Notes: generated from the sequence alone by a model not told the origin. DNA of 64,000 bases from Larus michahellis (GCF_964199755.1 NC_133929.1:2931806-2995805), one strand, 5' to 3'. Counted from the first letter of the stretch, positions 41,901 to 53,506 are shown. Translations and numbers: made by a program.

Positions 41901-43717
41901 CAGAAGCTGTAGCCTAGGCATGTTCTTGCTGTTTCACCCACAGATAGCAAGACATGGATTGTCCGCTGTGGCAATGAGCTTGCTATTGCTCATATCACTT
42001 TCTATTTTCTTGAGAGGCATGGACACACGGAAGGTAATGAGGACTAGATCAAAATATCCATCCTTTAGGAGGGGGCAGCAGGCAGCTCCCTGTGCTGGGT
42101 TATAGCTGTGAGCTGCAGTGGAGAGGCAGCAGCCCTGAGGCTGTCAGGCTGTTGCGAGAGTGGGCAAATTGTGCACCATGCCTGACAGTGAGGCATGATT
42201 AAAGACCTGTTCCTGCCCAGTGCTTGGTGCCAGCTGGGATTTGGGGATGAGCTGTTTCCAGTTCACAGCTCACCAGAACAGATTTGCAGCAAATAGGTGG
42301 GAGGCTTGGGCTGCTGGTGGATGATTTTGCTGTACAATTGCAGTAAAAGTGGAAAGGTTTCTTCCTTCTTGTATGTGGGGGTGTGCTGACCTTAGTGGCC
42401 AATTCCTGCATGGTACATGTAGGCAGGTGAAGGAAGGTGACCAAGGACAAGGCAGAAGTGTGTTGGGTTTTCTTCCACCTAAATGATCTGTTTGTGTCCT
42501 GGTGGTTGTCAGCAGGCGCTCCAGGTACGCACACAGCTCATGTCCAGTGTGAGTGCAGCACATGAGGCTCCCCTGAAGTGATGAGCTCTGCTGCAGCCCA
42601 GTGCTGGGAATGGGATGCGCCTCCTGAACTGGAATTCACAGGTGGGAGAACATGTTGTGCATTGAGTTCTCACACCCTTGGAGCAAGAGGGAAGGAGGTG
42701 AGATGGAAAAACTCTGCCCTACACCTGGGATGCCTGTGAGTAATGAGACTAATGTTGCTTGATAAGCAGTTTTCTCCTGCCAAGCTGCACCCCACAATGC
42801 TGGGGTGTGTGGGAAGCACCTATCCCTACCTCTCCAAGCCAAGCAGGAGAGGGACCCCTATTACTGTAGGGGCAGGCATGTTCTGGCACCTGCGTCTCCC
42901 TCACCTTGCTTCTCTAAGGAGCGCAGTCACCAGCCTGCAGTATCCCTGCTCCCCTCCTTGCATGAGACTCTGGAGTCAGCCACACTCTCCTTCTCACACT
43001 GACTCATCTCTGTGATCAAAGAGAAGTCATCTCCTAGAAGACAGTCTCCAAGAAAGAGCTTTCTTCTTCCTCATTAGCACCTGTAATCAGTTTTTACCAC
43101 TGTTGCTGAGAGGGAAGATCCTGGGAAGGACATGCAGCAAAGGGGTGCTTGCTGCAGAGGTGGAAGGCCACGTGAGCTTGGGGTGGGGGGAACGTACTGA
43201 ATAACTGTTTTGGGGAGGAAGATACAAATGTTTATGTTTATGTTGGGAACAGGTATGTAAATAGGAATGTTTCTGAGGGAGCCCCTTGTCTGCTGCATTG
43301 CTCTGTTTCTTAACAAAACAGCCCCCTGACTCCATATGCTCTGGTGTGCATGTCTGCTACACAAGGGAGGCATTGCTGTCAGTGAATTGGTTAATACCAG
43401 TGGCAGGGACAGGGATGCAGGCAAGCACTCAGGCTGCCAGCATTTATACCTCCTGGCATCAGCACTGGCAATGCTTGTGGAGGACTGGGGAGGACACCAA
43501 AATAGTTTCCATTCTCTCTGCTGTGGGAACGAGTCTTCTGGGTAACAAACACTCCTTGTTCTACACAGAGCTCTGCAGCTGAGATTGTCTTCTTCCTCGC
43601 TGCTGCTCCCCAACTGTCACAGCTGAATGGGCTGCAGACATCTGCTTGAGCCTGCCTTAATTAATGCTGACAATACAATGGGACTGGCCATATGGGGGTC
43701 TGCACTCTAATGGGAGT
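38994..43717. other. Single-copy-looking DNA, no gene recognised
   Basis: These 4.7 kb have only short ORFs. The longest, 179 codons on minus at 43074-43613, has no recognisable domain and a composition like random sequence. A 37-base tandem duplication lies at 40903-40976. Possible host intron or intergenic DNA. Confidence 0.45.
40903..40976. repeat. 37-base tandem duplication
   Basis: TGGAACATGAGTGAATAG begins at 40903 and again at 40940, each followed by a TAAGCTGGAA-type segment: two copies with small differences. Confidence 0.7.
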
Positions 43718-43865
43718 TGTGGCAGTGTGCTCTCCCCCTTCCCCCCCCCCACGGCTCCTGCTCAAGCCATAACCATCAGTGGGAGGTGTGATGAGTTGCA
43801 CCTGGACTTTGGGGGATGGCTGGCAACATAACCAAAACACTGTCTGGAGTGGGGGCCTAGACATC
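43718..43865 (+). mobile_element. LTR 5' scrap, ERV-C family
   Basis: TGTGGCAGTGTGCTCTCCCCC through GGCCTAGACATC matches the first 150 bases of the LTRs at 21922 and 49977. It is cut by a CR1 at 43866. Confidence 0.85.
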
Positions 43866-44220
43866 ACCAGCAAGGGCTCCAACCACACCGCCCAAGTCAC
43901 AGAAGGCAAAGGCAGGGGCTATGAGAAAGAAGAACCGCCCACTGTAGGGGAAGATCAGGTTCGAGGCCATCTGAGGAACCTGAAGGCACGTAAGTCCATG
44001 GGACCTGATGAAACCCATCCGCGGGTCCTGAGGGAGCTGGCGGATGAAGTCGCTAAGCTGCTTTCCATTATCTTTGAAAAGTCGTGGCAGTCTGGTGAAG
44101 GGGACTGACTGGAAAAGGGGAAACATAACCCCCATTTTCAGAAAGGGAAAAAAGGAAGACCCAGGGAACTACAGGCCGGTCAGTGTCACCTCTGTGCCTG
44201 GCAAGATCATGGAGCAGATC
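43866..44220 (+). mobile_element. CR1 LINE copy F, 5' portion
   Basis: Linker and RT start ([60 protein letters not shown]) in two frames. The copy is interrupted at 44220 by CR1 copy G and continues at 46885. AGATC at the edge is repeated at 46880-46884. Confidence 0.9.
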
Positions 44221-44312
44221 ATAGAATCATAGAATCATAGAATTGTTGAGGTTGGAAGGGACCTTTAAGATCATCGAGTCCAACCTTTAGCCTACCCTGA
44301 CAAGAGCCACTT

Positions 44313-45251
44313 CTAAACCATGTCCCTCAGTGCCCCATCTACCCTTTTTTTAAACACCTCCAGGGATGGTGAATCCACCACCTCCCTGGGCAGCCTATTC
44401 CAATGTTTAATAACCCTTTCAGTGAAAAAATGTCTCCTAATATCTAATCTAAACCTCCCCTGACGTAACTTGAACCCATTTCCCCTCGTCCTATCACTTG
44501 TCACCAGGGAGAAGAGGTCAGCCCCCATCTCTCTACAACCTCCTTTCAGGTAGTTGTAGAGGGTGATAAGGTCTCCCCTCAGCCTCCTCTTCTCCAGGCT
44601 AAACACCCCCAGCTCCCTCAGTCGTTCTTCATAAGGTTTGTCCTCCAGACCCCTCACCAGCTTTGTAGCCCTTCTCTGGACACGCTCCAACACCTCAATG
44701 TCCCTCTTGTAGCGAGGGGCCCAAAACTGAACACAGTACTCGAGGTGGGGCCTCACCAGTGCTGAGTACAGGGGGATGATCACTTCCCTAGTCCCGCTCA
44801 CCACACTATTCCTGATACAGGCTAGGATGCTGTTGGCCTTCTTGGCCCCCTGGGCACACTGCTGGCTCATATTCAGCCGGCTGTCAACCAACACTCCCAA
44901 GTCCTTTTCTGTCGAGCTGCTTTCAAGCCACTCTGCCCCAATCCTGTAGCGCTGCATGGGGTTGTTGTGTCCCAAGTGCAGGACCCGGCATTTGGCCTTG
45001 TTGAACCTCATACCATTGGTCTCAGCCCATCGGTCCAGCCTGTCCAGATCCCTCTGCAGAGCCAACCTACCCTCAAGCAGATCAACACGCCCGCCCAGTT
45101 TAGTGTCATCTGCGAACTTACTGAGGGTGCATTCGATCCCTTCATCCAGATCATTGATAAAGATATTAAAGAGAACCGGCCCCAGCACCGAGCCCTGGGG
45201 GACACCACTTGTGACTGGACACCAACTGGATTTAACTCCATTTACCACCAC
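44313..45251 (-). pseudogene. CR1 ORF2 RT C-terminal part (copy G)
   Basis: Open frame of 312 codons with [24 protein letters not shown], the intact catalytic [55 protein letters not shown] and the CR1 C-terminus ending VDGALRDMV. It is the downstream part of a frameshifted ORF2. Confidence 0.8.
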
Positions 45252-46879
45252 TCTCTGGGCACGGCCATCCAGCCAGTTCTTTTACCCAGTGAAGAGTACA
45301 CCTGTCCAGGCCATGAGCAGCCAGTTTCTCCAGGAGGATGCTGTGGGAAACAGTGTCAAAAGCTTTGCAAAAATCCAAGTAGATAACATCCACAGCTTTT
45401 CCCTCATCCACTAAGTGGGTCACCTTATCATAGAAGGATATTAGGTTTGATAGGCATGACCTGCCCTTCACAAACCCATGCTGACTGGGCCTGATCACCC
45501 TGTTCTCCTGCATGTGCCGTGTAATGGCACTGAGGAGGATCTGTTCCATGACCTTCCCAGGCACCGAGGTCAGACTGACTGGCCTGTAGTTCCCCGGATC
45601 CTCCTTCCGGCCCTTCTTGTGGATGGGTGTCACATTTGCTAACCTCCAGTCAGCTGGGACCTCCCCGGTTGTCCAGGACTGCTCATAAATGATACCAAGT
45701 GGCCTGGCGAGCACCTCCGCCAGCTCTTTCAATACCCTTGGGTGGATCCCATCCGGCCCCATAGATTTGTGCACCTCCAGGTGCTGAAGCAGGTCCCTCA
45801 CCATTTCCCTTTGGATTAGAGGGGCTTCATTCTGCTCCCCATCCCTGTCTTCTAGCTCAGGGGTCTGGGTGCTCAGGGAACAACTGGTCCTACTGCTGAA
45901 GACTGAGGCAAAGACTTCATTAAGTACCTCAGCCTTTTCCTCATCCTTGGTCACTATGTTGCCGGCCCCATCTACTAGAGGACAGAGATAATCCTTAGTC
46001 CTCTTCCTATTGCTAATATATTTATAGAAGCTTTTTTTGTTGTCCTTGACAACAGAAGCCAGGTTAAGCTCCAGCTGGGCTTTGGCCCTCCTGATTTTTT
46101 CCCTACATAGCTTAACTACCTCTTTGTAGTCGTCTTGAGTGGCCTGCCCTTCCTTCCAGAGGCCATAGATCCTCTTTTTTTCCCTAAGTTGCAACACTAG
46201 CTCCCTGTTTAGCCAGGCCGGCCTTTTTCCCCGACGGCTTGTCTTCTGGCATATGGGGACAGCCTGCTCCTGCGCCTTTAAGACTTCCTTCTTGAAAATC
46301 ATCCAGGCTTCCTGGGCTCCTTTGCCCTGGAGGACTGCCTCCCAGGGGACTTTGTCAACCAGGCTCCTGAAAAGCCCGAAGTCCGCCCTCCGGAAGTCCA
46401 AGGTAGCAGTTCTGCTGACCCCTCTCCTTGCTTCTCGCAGAATCGAAAACTCTATCATTTCATGGTCACTGTTCCCAAGACAGCCTCCAACCTTCACATC
46501 CCCCACAAGACCTTCCCTATTTACAAACAACAGATCCAGCAGGGCACCTTCCCTAGTTGGCTCTCTCACTAGCTGTGTCAGGAAGTTATCCCCAGCACAT
46601 TCCAGGAACCTTCTAGACTGTTCCCTCCCTGCTGTATTGTATTCCCAGCAGATGTCCGGCAAATTGAAGTCCCCCACGAGGACAAGAGCTCGCGATCTTG
46701 AGACTTCTCCCAGCCGTTTATAGAATATTTCATCTGCCTCCTCATCCTGATTGGGCGGTCTATACCAGACTCCTACTACGATATCTGCCTTGTTAGCCCT
46801 GCCCCTGATTCTTACCCAGAAACATTCAGTCTCATTATCACCATCATTAAGTTCAAAGCATTCATAACACTCCTTAGAG
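45232..46879 (-). pseudogene. CR1 ORF2 endonuclease C-terminus, linker and RT fingers (copy G)
   Basis: An open frame covers CYRPPNQ-like WYRPPNQDE, VGDFNLPDICWEY, NSDHEM (intact SDH block), FRRADFGLF, the linker with [10 protein letters not shown], and RT through [21 protein letters not shown] and [13 protein letters not shown]. It goes out of frame near 45285 in the WVKNWL block. The open frame continues to 47049 into antisense of copy F; those first 57 codons are not CR1-coding. Confidence 0.85.
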
Positions 46880-46884
46880 AGATC

Positions 46885-48183
46885 CTCCTGGATCCTCCTG
46901 GAATCTCTGCTAAGGCACATGGAAAATAAGGAGGTGATTGGTGGCAGCCAACATGGCTTCACCAAGGGCAAATCGTGCCTGACAAATTTGCTGGCCTTCT
47001 GCGATGTTGCCACAGCATTGGTGGATAAGGGGAGAGCAACCGACGTCATCTACCTGGACTTATGCAAAGCGTTTGACACTGTCCCGCACGACATCCTGGT
47101 CTCTAAATTGGAAAGGCATGGATTTGATGGATGGACCACTTGGTGGATAAGGAACTGGCTAGATGTCTGCACTCAAAGGATTGCGGTCAATGGCTCAATG
47201 TCCAAGTGGAAACCAGTGACGACTGGCGTTCCTCAGGGGTCGGTACTGGGACCAGTGCTGTTTAACATGTTTGTCGGCGACATGGACAGTGGGATTGAGT
47301 GCACCCTCAGCAAGTTTGCCGACGACACCAAGCTGTGTGGCACGGTCAACACAATGGAGGGAAGGGATGCCATCCAGAGGGACCTGGACAGGCTTGAGAG
47401 GTGGGCCCGTGCCAACCTCATGAAGTTCAACCAGGCCAAGTGCAAGGTCCTGCACCTGGGTCACGGCAATCCCAGGCACAAATACAGGCTGGGCAGAGAA
47501 TGGCTTGAGAGCAGCCCTGAGGAGAAGGACTTGGGGGTGCTGGTGGACGAGAAGCTCAACACGAGCCGGCAACGTGCGCTCGCAGCCCAGAAAGCCAACA
47601 GCATCCTGGGCTGCATCAAAAGAAGCGTGGCCAGCAGATCGAGGGAGGTGATTCTGCCCCTCTACTCTGCTCTGGTGAGACCCCACCTGGAGTACTGCGT
47701 CCAGCTATGGAGTCCTCAACACAAGAAGGACATGGACCTGTTGGAACGGGTCCAGCGGAGGGCCACGAAGATGATCAGAGGGCTGGAGCCCCTCTGCTGT
47801 GGGGACAGGCTGAGAGAGTTGGGGTTGTTCAGCCTGGAGAAGAGAAGGCTCCGGGGAGACCTTATAGCGGCCTTCCAGTACCTGAAGGGGGCCTACAGGA
47901 GAGATGGGGAGGGGCTCTGTCTCAGGGAGTGTAGCGATAGGATGAGGGGTAATGGTTTTAAACTGAAAGAGGGGAGATTTAGATGAGATATTAGGAAGAA
48001 ATTCTTTCCTGTGAGGGTGGTGAGGCACTGGCCCAGGTTGCCCAGGGAAGTTGTGGATGCCCCATCCCTGGAAGTGTTCAAGACCAGGCTGGATGGGGCT
48101 TTGAGCATCCTGGTCTAGTGGGAGGTGTCCCTGCCCAGGGCAGGGGGCTTGGAACTAGATGATCTTTAAGGTCCCTTCCAACC
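46885..48183 (+). mobile_element. CR1 LINE copy F, 3' portion
   Basis: Resumes at CTCCTGGAATCTCTGC and runs to the 3' UTR (AGATGATCTTTAAGGTCCCTTCC). It stops at about 48183 without the octamer tail, so the extreme 3' end is lost. A short GATCCTCCTG duplication sits at the resumption point (46881-46900). Confidence 0.9.
46919..47986 (+). CDS. CR1 ORF2 RT C-terminal two thirds (copy F)
   Basis: Open frame of 355 codons from the [18 protein letters not shown] block through [28 protein letters not shown], the intact catalytic [21 protein letters not shown] and the C-terminal domain to KEGRFR, closed by TGA 47984-47986 where other copies read on with DIRK-like residues. The N-terminal RT part is separated by copy G. 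Without copy G, about 117 further RT codons would lie upstream. No function is expected today. Confidence 0.8.
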   Translation: MENKEVIGGSQHGFTKGKSCLTNLLAFCDVATALVDKGRATDVIYLDLCKAFDTVPHDILVSKLERHGFDGWTTWWIRNWLDVCTQRIAVNGSMSKWKPVTTGVPQGSVLGPVLFNMFVGDMDSGIECTLSKFADDTKLCGTVNTMEGRDAIQRDLDRLERWARANLMKFNQAKCKVLHLGHGNPRHKYRLGREWLESSPEEKDLGVLVDEKLNTSRQRALAAQKANSILGCIKRSVASRSREVILPLYSALVRPHLEYCVQLWSPQHKKDMDLLERVQRRATKMIRGLEPLCCGDRLRELGLFSLEKRRLRGDLIAAFQYLKGAYRRDGEGLCLRECSDRMRGNGFKLKEGRFR

Positions 48184-48900
48184 CTGTTCAATGAAATACC
48201 CTCTGCTTTCCTGTGAGTCATGCTGGTTGACATAGCTTTCAGGTCTGTCCTTGGAAACTGTTCATGATATTCTGGCTCAGCTGTAGGGTTCCCCCCTTCA
48301 ATGATAGCTCTCTCTATCAGCTTTCTGGGGCTGCAGACCCCCAGGGCCTTGTGCTCACCCCTAGTGCTGCCTGTCCTGCCCTGTGTGCGTGCCCATCCCA
48401 CCTCTCCCTGACTGTCCTGACTCCATGTACATCCCCATCCCACCTCTCCCTGCCTGTCTTGCCCAAATGTGCATTCCCACCTCAGCTTTCCCAGCCTGTC
48501 CCCAAGGCAGCTTGGCAGTTTGCTGGTGCTCAGGTGCATCCTCCCTTTCCAGTCTCCTATAGCAGCCTCTGAGAAGCGTTGCTTCAGCCCTGGCAGGCAT
48601 CCAGGGGCCATGGCCACAGCCTTTGCCCTGATGATGAGCCAGGTCCCGATGACCTGGGCCGAGAAATCCAAGGGGACCTGCCAGGACCCCCTAGCACTTG
48701 GCACCAGCAGGTCTCTGCCTCTCAGCTGGTGCATGTCCCTCAGGTTGCTGTGTGCATTTGAACTCCCACTGCACCCTTAATCTCCCCCCCACCCCTAGCC
48801 ACACTGTCACCCCATGCCTTTACCTCCCCCACTGATGGGATCCACAGACACCCCCATCACCCCAGAGCAGACCCCCCCCATACCATGAAGCTGTGTTCCT
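48184..48900. other. GC-rich single-copy-looking DNA with short tandem repeat
   Basis: No gene is recognised. It contains the 48-base imperfect repeat listed separately. Several short frames are open because of GC content. Confidence 0.4.
48379..48505. repeat. Imperfect tandem repeat, unit about 48 bases
   Basis: Three decaying copies of a unit with CCCATCCCACCTCTCCCTG as its core, near 48390, 48436 and 48476. One frame reads as three 16-residue PSHLSL-type units. Probably a minisatellite. Confidence 0.6.
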
Positions 48901-48915
48901 TTCCGCTTCCCACAT

Positions 48916-49090
48916 GTCGGATGATCTTCTCACAGGGTTCATCTCCAGAGCCCAGCACTTCTTTGCTAAGACCTACTCCAAGATCTGCAAGGAGGCCAGG
49001 AGCAACTTTGCCAAGCAGCATCTGAGAGCTGCCTGCAAGGAGTAGGAGTGGAGGACACGGCCACTGCTCCAGGACCCTGCACAGGAAGGT
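48916..49090 (+). pseudogene. Exon-like piece resembling CIMIP2/FAM166 family, first module
   Basis: After an acceptor-like CTTCTCACAG, the frame at 48938 reads GFISRAQHFFAKTYSKIC and continues 17 more residues to TAG 49043-49045. This resembles, from memory, the GFVPRAQ..FAK.Y module of the ciliary microtubule inner proteins CIMIP2 (formerly FAM166). A donor-like GGAAG|GTGATG stands at 49086 or so. The TAG could mark a pseudogene, a wrong exon limit or a chance match. These host proteins sit inside axonemal doublets. Confidence 0.35.
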
Positions 49091-49755
49091 GATGGGAGAT
49101 GGGCAGGACCGAGTGTGCATCTCACTGATGGTCCAGAGCTGCCCCTGGCCTCGCTCTGTGCCTCAGGGCATGTGAGGTGGGCGCTGGTGCTGAGGTGGGC
49201 ACTGGTTCTGGGGCTGGCAACTGCTGTGCCCACAGAGGGCAGGGGGATGTGGGGCTGGCCCTGGCAGGCAGCCTGCCACTGGGAGGTTGGGAAGGGACCT
49301 CGGCTGGTGCAGTAACGAGGTCAAGGACCTGCACTGTTTGCTAGAGCGAAGGGTTGCTGGGTTTGGGCTCGGGGAAGCACCGAGGAGGGGTCATGCAGAC
49401 AGCGTGACCATCCTACCTGCTCCCATCTGCTCTGGAGGTGCTCACAAGGCTGTGGGCCAGCACTCATCCCTCTCTCCATCTCCACCCACAGCACCCACTT
49501 TTCTGCTGCCGTGTCCCAGACAAAGGGGTGCCGAGGGATGCTGAGCTCCCTGTGCCTGGGGCTGGCTGAGCTGCCCTTCCCAGGCCAGGGTCAGCTCCAG
49601 GGCATGGCAGCACCTCTCCCTGCTCAGCCTGGCCCTGGCAGTACTCACAGTCCCATGTCCCCATCAGGATTCCACAGCTGACCCTCTGGGACCAGGCCAC
49701 CATCAGGGCCACCCAAGACACAGCAGCAGCGCTGGCAGCACTGCCCCATACACAT
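49091..49755. other. GC-rich intron-like DNA
   Basis: Sequence between the two CIMIP2-like pieces. An acceptor-like CTCCACCCACAG near 49483-49494 precedes a segment open in one frame (PDKGVPRDAELPVPG), which I cannot identify. Nothing else is supported. Confidence 0.35.
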
Positions 49756-49910
49756 TGCCAGATGCTTTCCAGCCATGCAGGCTTCACAGGTTTCGTGCCC
49801 CATGCTCAGTTCCTGATCGGGACAGGCTATTTGATAACCACCAACTGGACTCTGCTTGAGTTTAGCCAGATGACCCTGAAGAAGACTTCAGCAGCTGCAA
49901 ACCCCGTAGC
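49756..49910 (+). pseudogene. Exon-like piece resembling CIMIP2/FAM166 family, second module
   Basis: The frame from 49762 reads HAGFTGFVPHAQFLIGTGY and then LITTNWTLLEFSQM. This follows the family module G-F/Y-T-G-F/Y-V-P-x-A-x-F-x-x-G-x-x-Y/F-P-x-x-T-N-x-A-L-x-x-F as I remember it, with the usual Pro replaced by Leu and Ala-Leu by Thr-Leu. An acceptor-like CAG precedes the GF. Two copies of the module 850 bases apart on one strand and in the expected order make a CIMIP2B-like gene or pseudogene plausible. The frame runs on to 50052 into the LTR. Confidence 0.45.
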
Positions 49911-49976
49911 AGTGACCCCAAATTCAGCCTCTCACACCCTAATTGCCCCACTACGGTCCCCCCTGCATCCAAGGCT

Positions 49977-50686
49977 TGTGGCGGTGTGCTCTCCCCCTTC
50001 CCCTCCCCCCCCCGGCTCCTGCTCAAGCCATAACCATCAGCGGGAGGTGTGATGAGCTGCACCTGGACTTTGGGGGATGGCTGGCAATACAGTCAAAACA
50101 CTGTCTGGAGTAGGGGCCTAGACATCTTGTTCCCATGGGAATATGACTATAGGTCAATTATCTTACTCCATAAATAGCGGACAGCCCAAGAGCCCTTTGA
50201 GCTCTCCTGCACGGCAGCGGGCTGCACGCCAGGATCTCCCCTTGAGTGGGGACGCTCGCTTAAGGTTCTGCTCCTCGAGGCTGAGAGATTCCTTGCCGCA
50301 GCAGATTCTCGGTAAGTGACTGATAGCATGCTAAACTTTGAAATCTTAGCTGAGTGAGATAAGGATTGATTGCGCATATAGAATCCTTTAGACACAAACC
50401 GTTGACCAAGTCTGGGACTAGGAGTGGATCCAGCCGCCCCTAGGCTCCTCTCTGAGAAGGAGTTTAGAAAGCCAGGGGGTCCTTTCTGAACCTCGTGACT
50501 CAACGGGAGGGTCTCCCTGACAGCTTGTCTGACCCTGGCCTCTGTGCAGTAAATAACCAAGTGTGCCCTGGCATCGAATCTCGTAAAACACTGTCGCATT
50601 CACTGCTAACTTTGTTAAATCGCTGTTTTATATTAATAAATATTTCACTGCTTCTCTCTTACAAGTGAAGTTAATCACTCTGCCCA
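49977..50686 (+). mobile_element. Solo LTR, ERV-C family
   Basis: About 710 bases, TGTGGCGGTGTG to CTCTGCCCA, with no retroviral coding sequence on either side, so it is a solo LTR left by recombination. From the GGGAGGTGTGATGAG block on I count only about six differences from the ERV-C LTR over some 600 bases. TATA-like ATAAATAG near 50170-50177; AATAAA at 50635-50640. No clear target duplication; flanks are AAGGCT and CGGCAG. Confidence 0.9.
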
Positions 50687-52767
50687 CGGCAGGAGTATGT
50701 TGTTGTGACTGCTAATAGTTTCATTTACTGCAGCTTGGGTGGAACAGAGACTGCCAGGACTATTTCTGCTTGCTGTAATATCCAAGCGTGGAGGTACATC
50801 TCTCGCTCCTGCATCATCTCTGGAGCTTGTCCTTGCTGCTTGAATGGGACAAGGTTGTGGTGTAGGTCCCAAGCATCCTAGGAAAGGCAAGCAGTGGCCT
50901 GAGAAGTGTGAAATATGACAGATGGGGCATGTGCATTGGCTTCCTGGGAAGGACCTGCAGAGGTTGAGCTTTGCGACGGGCTGATGGATCATTTCCAGTG
51001 TTTGGGAGGTGAGAAGAAGAGCTGTGTCTTTGATGCTGGCTCCAGTACGTTGCTAATGGGTCGCACAGCCCACAGACAGCCCAAGGCCCTTTCTCTTTTC
51101 TCACTGTAAGGGTCTCTCTGTGCTGGGGGGAATCCTGGACTCCTGCCTCTGGAGCCCTTGGTAGCTCTTGGTGGGAGCTATCTACCAGTCACTGGATTTT
51201 CAGTCAGAAATCTGATTTGAACATTACCCAAAGAGATTTTTTAAAGATTTCTAGTGGTCTGGGATCCGAGACAATTGGCAGCCACTTCCAGTAATGAATC
51301 TAACATTTTTCTGTCACAGCTTGTTATGTTGGTCTCTCCAGAGGCAGAAGCTTCTGCAAAGTGTTGTATTGTCCAGGATATTGTATTTGTTTTATTTGGT
51401 TTCTGCTTTGAGTGCATCATGTCATAGAGCAAAAACTACTCAGGTGTGTTCTTAATTTCTTTGAACTGTGTGTCTGTGTGGCATTTCTACATATTCTCTG
51501 ACTTGCCCGCTCCTCACAGAGCCTCAGTTTAGGAGATGGAGTTTGGTTTGGGCTTGTAGGGATTGCCAGCATAGACCTTTTTCCAATGTGGACACTCCAT
51601 TTTCTGAGCTCTTCTTAGCTCAGAGCAGGGCAGTGGCTGTAGGAGCAGCAATGGCACCTCAGCCCTCCCAGAGGGGTTAGATGGCAAAGTACAATAATGT
51701 GAATGGTCCCTCCAGGATGGTTGTCTCAAGGGAGCTGCTCTAGCACTAGGAACATCTCCCCTGGCACAGCCTGGAGCACAGTTGAGTTTCTGGGGTGTGT
51801 GGTCATGCCCAGACTTGTGACAGAAAAACAAAAGTAGCCACATGCATTCCTTGGCAAAGCTACCTGTGCCCTGCGAGGAACTGTGCTGACTTGCCTATGG
51901 AGCAGGTTGCAGCTGCCTTTGGTGAAAAGGGGGTTATGGAAAAATCCTTTCACATGGCCCCAGGATAGCAAGAGAGCCTGGGCTTTTGCAGGTGGTGATC
52001 CCTTGTTTCAGGAAGGAAGATCTGCCATGGATTGCTTTGCAGAGATGCCCAGGTTATGGGCAGCACTTTAATCACAAGCTGTAGTTAATAGTTGCTGGGA
52101 TCTTGCTTTGCGAATCCCTTTGACAGCATGGACTTCAGACATCCTATCCCTGCTAGGTGTGTTCAGCACTGGGGGAAAGTGCTGGTGGTTGCATCTCATT
52201 CTGGGGGTGGCTGCATTTCAGGGATGCTGTGTAGATTCTGTTGGTGAAGCACTTTAGGACAAGGCACTACAGAAATGTAAAAGAAGCTTCAAGAAGCTTC
52301 TTGTAGTCTTCCTGATTTCTTAGTAATAAGTCCTCCCATCCTCCTCCTCCTCCTGTGCATTGCTTTGCAGACTATAATTTTATCTCCAAGGGCTCTGGCT
52401 GCCATTATCAACTGTAGGAACATAGCACTTCAGTTACTTTTGCTTTCCTTTGCAAAGCCAGGAGAAGAGATCAGACAGCTTGCAATCACGCAGCATCTGA
52501 AACCAAAGCTCATCACAGAATAAGATGCTGCAGCTCTATTTTACAGCATAGGCTTTAGTCTGTATATTTCTCCTCATGCTACCTTCCTGATTTCACAGTT
52601 CCTGTAAGAATCAATCCACCATCTTCCAGCTCGACTTGTTCTCCCCCCTCCTCTCCTTCTCTGCTCCCTCCCATCCCCTGCCTTGTCTGAGGTACCGCAG
52701 GGACTGATTGCAAGCCGGAGTGGCAATGCTGTGGGCATGCTTGCTCCTTCACATGCAGCAACGTCAC

Positions 52768-52786
52768 AACAGCAGCAGCAGCAGGA
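52768..52786. repeat. CAG trinucleotide repeat
   Basis: ACAACAGCAGCAGCAGCAGG; five CAG units after CAA. Short. Confidence 0.8.
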
Positions 52787-53480
52787 GCATTGGAGATGTG
52801 ATTGCGCAGACCCTCTGCATTGCCAGGGATGCAGCTGTGAAAAAAGAATAAAATAAAAAATTGACTCTGTGTTTCCCATGGAGCCCACTGGAATCTGAGT
52901 GCTCAGCAGTGCCGGAGCAGAGCGTGTTCAGTGAAAGGAGACAGGGAACAGAGGATCTGTGGAAAGGTGAGACGGAGAAATGATCGGGGTGGGCATTAGT
53001 CATACTGATGGTTTTCAGGACATTCATTGTCCTGCAAAGTGGATGGTTTGTTTTTGTAGAGATTGCCAGATACCCAATGAAGCTTAAAGATTTTAGGATT
53101 GCTTTGTTTCTTCAGAGGTTGTGTTGCTTTGGAGCTGCTGTGATTAAAATTGATGGAAGAGAATGAGGAGGCTGGTATTACTGTGCAGAATGTGTGTTTG
53201 TCCATTGTAGCTACGAAATAGTGGTTGTCATGTCTGGGGCTGGTTGTGCAGAGGCAAGCTGTGCTTCGCTTCGACAATGCAGTCGCACAGCTCTCCGTTG
53301 TGTCTGCCATGACAGCTGAGCCTACACGGATTGTTTTGGTCCCACAAACTACCTATGCTCTCTGTGCATCCCTGGTAGTGATGCTGCTGTGCAGCTCAAA
53401 AGCTGTTTTGACAGACAGCGCTTCCATGAAAAGTCAGAAACAAGACACAGAGGAAAGGCTGCTGTCAGTGTGGCTTGTAG

Positions 53481-53506
53481 CTTTTTTTTTCTTTTTTTTT
53501 TTTTTT
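53481..53506. repeat. T homopolymer
   Basis: T-rich run interrupted once by C. No U6-type or tRNA-type promoter seen next to it. Confidence 0.75.

Larger units (their letters stand above)
44221..46879 (-). mobile_element. CR1 LINE copy G, inserted inverted in copy F
   Basis: Its 3' tail (AGAATCATAGAATCATAG) starts at 44221 and its 5'-truncated end is in the endonuclease ([10 protein letters not shown]) near 46879. AGATC flanks both sides (44216-44220, 46880-46884), a probable five-base target duplication. ORF2 is nearly open: RT C-terminal 312 codons (44313-45251) and endonuclease-RT N-terminal part above it, separated by a one-base insertion near 45285. Confidence 0.95.

Noticed and set aside
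43074..43613. 179-codon minus-strand ORF in single-copy DNA
   Set aside because: No domain, odd composition (Ser/Pro/Cys-rich, Asn-Ile repeats), no conservation evidence; likely a chance frame.
46880..47049. N-terminal extension of the 605-codon minus ORF
   Set aside because: Lies beyond the CR1 copy G boundary and is antisense of copy F; not part of any protein.
53481..53506. T run as a polymerase III terminator
   Set aside because: No box A/B or small-RNA-like sequence beside it.
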